64,000 nucleotides of DNA from Zoogloea sp. 1C4. Its GTDB lineage: Bacteria; Pseudomonadota; Gammaproteobacteria; Burkholderiales; Rhodocyclaceae. Position numbers and translations under genes: made by a program. The stretch is from the NCBI RefSeq assembly GCF_009469605.1, contig NZ_SSXU01000010.1, positions 85,370 through 149,369 of the forward strand, given 5' to 3'. Positions within the stretch are counted from its first letter, which is position 1. Each line of letters begins with the position of its first letter. A model generated the notes under the pieces. It ran no database searches. It saw only the letters and a list, made by a program, of their open reading frames with translations, and was not told the origin of the DNA. This document shows positions 58,509 to 64,000 of the stretch, piece by piece.

Positions 58509-60560
58509 ATGAGCTCTCTGGCCAGCCTGTCCCGGCGCGTCTGGCGCTATTACCTTTTCTACGCAGCGGGTTTCTTCAGCCTGGTGGCGATGCTTGCCAT
58601 CGCCGAGCAGCTTGGCCTCGCGCCCCGCTGGATCGGCCAGATCTTCCTGTTCGCCACGATCGCCATCTACGCCGCCATCGGCGTGATGAGCCGGACTTCC
58701 GACGTCTCCGAGTACTACGTGGCGGGGCGGCGGGTGCCGGCGCTGTTCAACGGCATGGCCACCGCCGCCGACTGGATGAGCGCCGCGTCCTTCATCGGGC
58801 TGGCGGGCACGCTGTACTACGCCGGCTTCGAGGGGCTCGCCTTCGTCACCGGCTGGACGGGCGGATATGTGCTGGTGGCGCTGCTGCTGGCGCCCTTCCT
58901 GCGCAAGTTCGGGCAGTTCACGATCCCGGATTTCCTCGGCGCGCGATACGAGGGGCACTTCGCCCGGGTGGTCGGCGTGTTTGCTGGCGTGCTGGCGAGC
59001 TTCGTTTACGTGGTGGCGCAGATCTACGGCGTGGGGCTCATCACCAGCCGCTTCATCGGCATCGAGTTCGAGATCGGCGTGTTCGTGGGCCTCGCGGGCA
59101 TCCTGGTGTGTTCGTTTCTGGGTGGCATGCGGGCGGTGACCTGGACGCAGGTCGCCCAGTACCTGATCCTCATCGTCGCCTATCTGGTGCCGGTGGGCAT
59201 CCTGTCGTACAAGGTGACCGGCGTTCCGCTGCCCCAGCTGACCTACGGCAAGGTGCTGCAGGATCTGGGTGTGAAGGAGCTGGAGCTGTTCTCCGAGCCG
59301 CGGGAGAACGCTGTCCGCGTGCAGTACCGGCATCGCGCCGAGGAGTACGCCCGCAAGATCGCCGACCTGCCCGACTCCCTTGCCGCGGAGCGGATGGCTC
59401 AGGTCCAGCGGGTCAACGAGCTGCGCACCCAGGGCGCGGCAGCCCGGGACATCTCTGTCGCTGAACGGCAACTGCGTGACCTGCCCCGTACCGCCGATGA
59501 AGCCCGCGTGAAGTGGGAGCGGGCCCGTCAGGACAGTCTCTCCCGCACCGTGCCGCCGCCGCCCCACGCCGAAGCTCACCCGGGGGCCGATCAGGCTGCC
59601 CGGGATAGCGCCCGGCGCAACTTCCTGGCGCTCACCTTCGTGTTGATGGTCGGCACCGCCGCACTGCCCCACATCCTGATGCGCTACTACACGACGCCGA
59701 CGGTGCGGGAAGCGCGACGTTCGGTGTTCTGGTCGCTGTTCTTCATCTTTCTGCTGTATGTCACGGCGCCGGCTTATGCGGTCTTCGCCAAGTGGGAGGT
59801 CTATAGCAGTCTGGTGGGCTCCAACATTGCCACCTTGCCCCACTGGGTGGCCTCGTGGGGCAAGGTCGGCCTCGTCAAGATCGAGGACATCAACGGCGAC
59901 GGCATCCTCCAGCTGGCCGAACTCACCATCAACAGCGACGCGATCCTGCTGCTGGTGCCGGAACTGGCCGGATTGCCCTACGTGGTTTCCGGGCTGGTGG
60001 CCGCGGGTGGCCTGGCAGCGGCACTGTCGACCGCGGATGGCCTGCTGCTGACGATCTCCCACGCCCTGTCCCATGATCTCTACTACAAGATCATCAACCC
60101 GGAAGCCTCCACCCAGCGCCGGCTGGTGATCACCAAGTCCCAGCTGCTCGTGGTGGCGGTGGTGGCCGCCTGGGTGGCGTCGCTGCGTCCGGACAGCATC
60201 CTCTTCATGGTCGGGCTGGCCTTCTCGATCGCTGCGTCGGCCTTCTTTCCTGCGCTGGTGCTGGGCATCTTCTGGAAGCGCGCCAACAAGTGGGGCGCGG
60301 TGACCGGCATGATCGCCGGCCTTGGGATGACGCTCTACTACATCGTGCGCACCCATCCCTTCTTCGGCGGCAGCATGGCCGAGGCCTGGCTGGACATCCA
60401 TCCGATCTCCTGCGGCGTCTTCGGCGTGCCCGCAGGCTTCGTGGTGATTGCTGTCGTCAGCCTGCTCACGCCCCCGCCGAGTGCCGAGGTTCAGGCCCTT
60501 GTCGACGACGTCCGGCTGCCCGATCCAGCGAAAAAACGAAAACAGGCTTTGACATCCTGA
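58509..60560 (+). CDS. Sodium:solute symporter, VC_2705 family, with EF-hand-like loop
   Basis: A 683-residue transporter of the SLC5/SSS family, close to acetate permeases, with about 13 membrane helices. Conserved sequence includes SEYYVAGRRVPALFNGMATAADWMSAASFIGLAG and AAALSTADGLLLTISHALSHD. A hydrophilic, coiled-coil-like insertion occupies about residues 261-373 and makes it some 100 residues longer than typical SSS proteins. Residues 460-471 read DINGDGILQLAE, a complete EF-hand calcium-loop pattern. The neighbouring acs suggests acetate or another short acid as substrate. The last codons overlap the promoter of the downstream tRNA gene. Confidence 0.92.
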   Translation: MSSLASLSRRVWRYYLFYAAGFFSLVAMLAIAEQLGLAPRWIGQIFLFATIAIYAAIGVMSRTSDVSEYYVAGRRVPALFNGMATAADWMSAASFIGLAGTLYYAGFEGLAFVTGWTGGYVLVALLLAPFLRKFGQFTIPDFLGARYEGHFARVVGVFAGVLASFVYVVAQIYGVGLITSRFIGIEFEIGVFVGLAGILVCSFLGGMRAVTWTQVAQYLILIVAYLVPVGILSYKVTGVPLPQLTYGKVLQDLGVKELELFSEPRENAVRVQYRHRAEEYARKIADLPDSLAAERMAQVQRVNELRTQGAAARDISVAERQLRDLPRTADEARVKWERARQDSLSRTVPPPPHAEAHPGADQAARDSARRNFLALTFVLMVGTAALPHILMRYYTTPTVREARRSVFWSLFFIFLLYVTAPAYAVFAKWEVYSSLVGSNIATLPHWVASWGKVGLVKIEDINGDGILQLAELTINSDAILLLVPELAGLPYVVSGLVAAGGLAAALSTADGLLLTISHALSHDLYYKIINPEASTQRRLVITKSQLLVVAVVAAWVASLRPDSILFMVGLAFSIAASAFFPALVLGIFWKRANKWGAVTGMIAGLGMTLYYIVRTHPFFGGSMAEAWLDIHPISCGVFGVPAGFVVIAVVSLLTPPPSAEVQALVDDVRLPDPAKKRKQALTS

Positions 60561-60576
60561 ATTCTTCATGTATAGT
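60549..60576 (+). promoter_or_regulatory. Promoter of tRNA-Ser
   Basis: TTGACA (60549-60554, perfect -35) and TATAGT (60571-60576) are separated by 16 bp, with the tRNA beginning 14 bases later. The -35 lies in the last codons of the symporter gene. Confidence 0.82.
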
Positions 60577-60589
60577 GCCGCCTCCACTT

Positions 60590-60682
<93 letters not shown>

Positions 60683-60817
60683 AATTCCCCCGGATGGTTA
60701 GCGTGTGCCTTGCTTGTAAGGCGCGCGCTTTGCCACGTTCGTGGCAGCCGATCTGGCCATGTTTTACCTTGTCCTACCGTTCGCATGACGGAGGGCTTTA
60801 ATCCAGAAGGAGATCTC

Positions 60818-61201
60818 ATGCGACATTACGAAGTCGTTTTCATCGTTCACCCCGATCAGAGCGAGCAGGTGCCCGCCATGATCGAGCGCTACCGCAGCCT
60901 CGTCACCTCCCAGGGCGGCCAGATCCATCGCCTGGAAGACTGGGGCCGTCGTCAGCTGGCCTACCCGATCCAGAAGATCCACAAGGCCCACTACGTGCTG
61001 ATGAACATCGAGTGCGATCAGCCGACCATCGCCGAACTGGAGCACGGCTTCAAGTTCAACGATGCCGTCCTGCGTCACCTGTCTATCCGCACCAAGAAGG
61101 CTGTCACCACTCCGTCGCCGATGATGAAGGAAGAGAAGTCCCGCTCCCTGACCTCCGCCGACGAGGCCAAGCCGGCCGCCGAGCAGCAGCCCGCCGCCTG
61201 A
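60818..61201 (+). CDS. rpsF: Small ribosomal subunit protein bS6
   Basis: A 127-residue ribosomal protein. [45 protein letters not shown] and [10 protein letters not shown] are typical of S6; the C-terminal 28 residues are a charged, low-complexity tail. AGAAGGAGAT precedes the ATG at 60818; longer in-frame starts overlap the leader. S6 binds S18 and central-domain 16S rRNA. First gene of the rpsF-priB-rpsR-rplI operon. The 137-base leader contains two small hairpins. Confidence 0.97.
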   Translation: MRHYEVVFIVHPDQSEQVPAMIERYRSLVTSQGGQIHRLEDWGRRQLAYPIQKIHKAHYVLMNIECDQPTIAELEHGFKFNDAVLRHLSIRTKKAVTTPSPMMKEEKSRSLTSADEAKPAAEQQPAA

Positions 61202-61202
61202 G

Positions 61203-61547
61203 TTGCAGGAGCAGGGCCGCAACAGTTTTGAGATAGAAGGCGTCCTGGCCGAGATTGGTCAGATGCGTTACTCCCCCGGCGGTGTGCCGGTGCTGGCAGG
61301 ACGCATCGAGCACCGGTCGCGGCAGGCGGAAGCCGGGCTCCCCCGGAATGTGGAGCTCGAGTTGCAGGTGGTGGCCGTGGGTGACAAGGCAAAAATGCTA
61401 GCCGTCGCCCGTCTCGGCAGTACCGCCCGGCTCACCGGTTTCCTCGCAGCAAAAAGTCTGCGGAGCAGGATGCCTGTATTGCACATCGATACGATCGAAT
61501 TTTTGGAAGGAACGAATCATGGCATTCAAGCCAGCAATGAAGCGTAA
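61203..61547 (+). CDS. priB: Primosomal replication protein N (PriB)
   Basis: A 114-residue single-stranded-DNA-binding OB-fold protein used in replication restart with Pri[32 protein letters not shown] and [25 protein letters not shown] match the PriB pattern. The TTG at 61203 is the only start that gives the full domain; it is just after the rpsF stop, suggesting coupled translation. The 3' end overlaps rpsR by 29 bases. PriB inside the rpsF operon is normal for beta- and gammaproteobacteria. Confidence 0.92.
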   Translation: MQEQGRNSFEIEGVLAEIGQMRYSPGGVPVLAGRIEHRSRQAEAGLPRNVELELQVVAVGDKAKMLAVARLGSTARLTGFLAAKSLRSRMPVLHIDTIEFLEGTNHGIQASNEA

Positions 61548-61788
61548 GGACGACCGTGGCGGTCGCAGCCTCTTCAAGCGTCGCAAGTTCTGCCGTTTCA
61601 GCGCAGAGAAGATCGAAGAGATCGACTACAAGGATGTGGACATCCTGAAGGACTTCATCACCGAAAACGCCAAGATCATGCCGGCTCGCATCACCGGTAC
61701 CAAGTCTGGCTACCAGCGTCAGCTGTCCACCGCGATCAAGCGTGCCCGCTTCCTCGCGCTCCTGCCTTACACCGACCTGCACCAGTAA
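61519..61788 (+). CDS. rpsR: Small ribosomal subunit protein bS18
   Basis: An 89-residue ribosomal protein with the S18 core [39 protein letters not shown] and [18 protein letters not shown]. The ATG at 61519 has GGAAGGAACG upstream and lies within the end of priB. It forms a heterodimer with S6. Confidence 0.98.
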   Translation: MAFKPAMKRKDDRGGRSLFKRRKFCRFSAEKIEEIDYKDVDILKDFITENAKIMPARITGTKSGYQRQLSTAIKRARFLALLPYTDLHQ

Positions 61789-61803
61789 TCCCGGAGAGAC
61801 AGC

Positions 61804-62253
61804 ATGCAAATCATTCTTTTGGACAAGGTTGTCAACCTGGGTGGTCTGGGCGATGTGGTCAAGGTCAAGGACGGCTATGCCCGTAACTTCCTGATCCCCC
61901 AAGGCAAGGCCAAGCGTGCCAACGCCGCCAACCTGGCTGAGTTCGAAGCCCGTCGTGCCGAGCTCGAGCGCATCGCCGCCGAGCAGCTGGCTGCCGCTCA
62001 GGCTCAGGGTGAGAAGCTCGAAGGTCTGGCCATCACCGTCAGCCGCAAGGCCGGTGTCGATGGTCGCCTGTTCGGCTCCGTCACCAACGCCGACATCGCC
62101 GACGCCCTCAAGGCTCAAGGCTTTGCCGTCGAGAAGTCTGCCGTCCGCATGCCGGAAGGCCCGCTGAAGGTTGTCGGCGAGTCGCAACTCGTCGTCGCCC
62201 TGCATACCGACGTGACTGCTACCATCACCGTCACGGTGGTCGGCGAGAACTGA
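61804..62253 (+). CDS. rplI: Large ribosomal subunit protein bL9
   Basis: A 149-residue ribosomal protein. [32 protein letters not shown] is the conserved N-terminal domain, a long connecting helix follows (about residues 40-75), and the C-terminal domain ends [17 protein letters not shown]. Last gene of the operon, followed by a strong terminator. Confidence 0.98.
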   Translation: MQIILLDKVVNLGGLGDVVKVKDGYARNFLIPQGKAKRANAANLAEFEARRAELERIAAEQLAAAQAQGEKLEGLAITVSRKAGVDGRLFGSVTNADIADALKAQGFAVEKSAVRMPEGPLKVVGESQLVVALHTDVTATITVTVVGEN

Positions 62254-62279
62254 TCGGTTGGCGAGTACTCGCTTCGATC

Positions 62280-62316
62280 AAAAAGGGCTGCCTAGTGCAG
62301 CCCTTTTTGTTTTTTG
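62280..62316 (+). terminator. Rho-independent terminator of the rpsF-rplI operon
   Basis: The arms AAAAAGGGCTGC and GCAGCCCTTTTT pair perfectly around a five-base loop and are followed by GTTTTTTG. Strong and well placed, 27 bases after the rplI stop. Confidence 0.95.
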
Positions 62317-62354
62317 TCCGGATTGTTCCGGGTGTTTCGTTCTACTGATGGTCT

Positions 62355-63758
62355 ATGCGCAAATCTCAAAATCATTCCGATGATCCCGTGATGTCGAATC
62401 TGCGCCTGCCTCCCCATTCGCTGGAGGCGGAGCAGTCCCTGCTGGGCGGTCTGCTGATCGACAACACCGTGTGGGACCGGGTGGGCGACGTCGTCAATGA
62501 GGCGGATTTCTACCGGGACGATCACCGGCGGATCTTTCGCCAGATCGCCCGCCTGATCGAACTGGGCAAGCCGGCCGATGTGGTCACTGTCTTCGAGGCG
62601 CTCGAGAAGAATGGCGAGGCCGAGCACGTCGGTGGCCTGTCGTATCTGGGTGAGATTGCCAACAGCACGCCGTCGGCGGCCAACGTCCGGCGCTACGGCG
62701 AAATCATCCGTGAGCGCGCGATCCTGCGGAAGCTGGTGTCGGTGGGGGACGATATTGCCGCCAGTGCGCTGACGCCTTCCGGCAAGGACGCCAAGACGCT
62801 CCTCGATGAGGCGGAGGCCAAGGTGTTCGAGATTGCCGAGGCGGGCGCGCGCACGGTCAGCGGCTTCGTGCCGATCCAGCCGATTCTTGGTCAGGTGGTG
62901 GATCGCATCCAGGAGCTCTACGACCGCGATTCTCCGGCGGGTATTACCGGTGTCGCCACCGGCCTGGCGGATCTCGACGACAAGACGTCCGGCCTGCAGC
63001 CCTCGGACATGATCGTGCTGGCTGCGCGCCCCGGTATGGGCAAGACCTCGCTGGCGCTGAACATCGCCGAGCATGTGGCGATCGAGGGTGGTCTGCCGGT
63101 GGCGGTGTTCTCGATGGAAATGCCGGGGACTCAGCTGGCGACCCGTTTCCTGTCGTCCGTGGGGCGCATTGATCAGCACAAGATCCGTTCGGGCAAGCTC
63201 AACGACGAGGAGTGGCAGCGGCTTACTTACGCGCTGGGCAAGCTCCATGAGGCGCCGATCTTCATCGACGAAACGCCGGGCCTCAACCCGACCGACTTGC
63301 GCGCACGCTGCCGGCGTCTGCATCGCCAGTGCGGCCGCTTGGGCCTGATCGTGATCGACTACCTTCAGCTGATGACTTCGCTGAAGGAGAGCGACAACCG
63401 CTCAGCCGAGCTGTCGGAGATCTCGCGGTCGGTGAAGTCGCTGGCAAAGGAGCTGCATGTGCCGATCATTGCGCTCTCGCAGCTCAACCGAAGCCTGGAG
63501 CAGCGCCCCAACAAACGCCCGGTCGCATCGGATCTGCGGGAGTCCGGCGCCATCGAGCAGGACGCGGACATCATCATGTTCATCTACCGGGACGAGATCT
63601 ATAACCCCGACTCCCCGGATAAGGGCATGGCTGAGCTGATCATCTCCAAGCACCGGAACGGCTCTACCGGCACCATCCCCATGACTTTCATCGGAGAGTT
63701 CACCCGTTTCGAGAACTTTGCGGGGATGAGGATGAGCGGTGGTGGGGATGACTACTGA
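62355..63758 (+). CDS. dnaB: Replicative DNA helicase DnaB
   Basis: A 467-residue hexameric 5'-3' helicase. The N-terminal DnaB domain opens LRLPPHSLEAEQSLLGGLLIDN; the RecA-type motor has Walker A ARPGMGKTSLALN near residue 225, VFSMEMPGTQLATRFLS, the Walker B-type LIVIDYLQLM and the C-terminal KHRNGSTGTIPMTF. The ATG at 62355 is used; an ATG at 62391 (MSNLRLPPHS) is possible and neither has a strong Shine-Dalgarno site. Its probable loader, a DciA-like protein, is encoded near secA. Confidence 0.97.
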   Translation: MRKSQNHSDDPVMSNLRLPPHSLEAEQSLLGGLLIDNTVWDRVGDVVNEADFYRDDHRRIFRQIARLIELGKPADVVTVFEALEKNGEAEHVGGLSYLGEIANSTPSAANVRRYGEIIRERAILRKLVSVGDDIAASALTPSGKDAKTLLDEAEAKVFEIAEAGARTVSGFVPIQPILGQVVDRIQELYDRDSPAGITGVATGLADLDDKTSGLQPSDMIVLAARPGMGKTSLALNIAEHVAIEGGLPVAVFSMEMPGTQLATRFLSSVGRIDQHKIRSGKLNDEEWQRLTYALGKLHEAPIFIDETPGLNPTDLRARCRRLHRQCGRLGLIVIDYLQLMTSLKESDNRSAELSEISRSVKSLAKELHVPIIALSQLNRSLEQRPNKRPVASDLRESGAIEQDADIIMFIYRDEIYNPDSPDKGMAELIISKHRNGSTGTIPMTFIGEFTRFENFAGMRMSGGGDDY

Positions 63759-63789
63759 GGTCTGTTTTGAATTAATTTCCCCAAACCTC

Positions 63790-63817
63790 TTGACGTGTTC
63801 TGATAGTTCTTTATAAT
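63790..63817 (+). promoter_or_regulatory. Strong promoter P1, probably of an rRNA operon
   Basis: TTGACG (63790-63795) and TATAAT (63812-63817) with a 16-bp spacer. An AT-rich stretch just upstream (GAATTAATTT) could be an UP element, and a GC-rich discriminator with CCTCTTCGC follows the -10. No gene is visible between dnaB and the window end. Confidence 0.75.
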
Positions 63818-63937
63818 TCGGCCCTCTTCGCAGCGCAGTTGTTCAGCGCGGTGTTGAGGGGAATGGCCCGGAAGTGTTGGGTTGTTCTGGCGCAGTCAGG
63901 TGTTTGCAGCGAAGTTTAAAAAGATTTCGCGAAATGC

Positions 63938-63965
63938 TTGACGGAGCTGAAAGGCTCTGTATAAT
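63938..63965 (+). promoter_or_regulatory. Strong promoter P2, probably of an rRNA operon
   Basis: TTGACG (63938-63943) and TATAAT (63960-63965), again 16 bp apart, with AT-rich AGTTTAAAAAGATTT upstream and the same CCTCTTCGC soon after the -10. The window ends in GGTTCTTT, which resembles the start of a boxA antiterminator in rRNA leaders. Tandem promoters with GC-rich discriminators are typical of growth-rate-controlled rrn operons; the 16S gene itself is outside the window. Confidence 0.75.
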
Positions 63966-64000
63966 GCGCACCTCTTCGCTGCAGCGCGCAGCGGTTCTTT

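Overview
The window is about 64 kb of GC-rich chromosomal DNA, packed with genes and almost entirely housekeeping. It most likely comes from a betaproteobacterium of the Rhodocyclales (Azoarcus/Thauera/Zoogloea type). That placement is inferred from the birA-coaX-SPOR order, a murC-ddl junction without murB, DciA beside secA, PriB in the rpsF operon, and a PEP-CTERM surface protein with a sigma-54 promoter. I see no prophage, insertion sequence, CRISPR array or integron.

Layout. 1-3.3 kb: birA 3' end, coaX, a SPOR protein, coaE, zapD and yacG on the plus strand. 3.3-5.3 kb: a minus-strand unit of a 36-residue membrane protein, a DUF815-type ATPase and a MutT-ThiE fusion. 5.3-7.9 kb: mltA, a 21-bp palindromic tandem array that no gene explains, and a degenerate EAL protein. 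7.9-11.1 kb (minus): dsbC, a UbiH-type monooxygenase and two exported proteins. 11.2-12.5 kb: a small anchored protein, RNase P RNA, and the mraZ promoter with its repeats. 12.5-29.3 kb: a complete division and cell-wall (dcw) cluster from mraZ to ftsZ. 29.5-33.9 kb: lpxC, a small membrane protein where enterobacteria keep secM, dciA (minus) and secA. 34-37 kb: a long inverted repeat, an HDOD-GAF protein and argJ.

37-48.6 kb is mostly minus strand: two MacB/LolCE-like permeases with no ATPase beside them, a PEP-CTERM protein, and a six-gene type IV pilus/type II secretion-like operon (secretin, TPR, ATPase, inner-membrane platform, PilMN-like, PilO-like) without pilins. 48.9-60.6 kb is an acetate/solute-uptake and signalling island on the plus strand: acs, a small membrane protein, an SLC5 transporter-histidine kinase, a lone receiver, a pseudokinase-exonuclease fusion, a CBS/DUF294 nucleotidyltransferase, and a DUF4212/symporter pair whose symporter carries an EF-hand-like loop. 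60.6-64 kb: tRNA-Ser(GGA), rpsF-priB-rpsR-rplI, dnaB, and two tandem strong promoters that probably drive an rRNA operon starting just beyond the window.

The least explained items are the 21-bp array at 6598-6850, the pseudokinase-exonuclease fusion, the roughly 120-bp inverted repeat that begins at the secA stop, and a second, inverted run of 10-bp-spaced MraZ-like half-sites next to rnpB.
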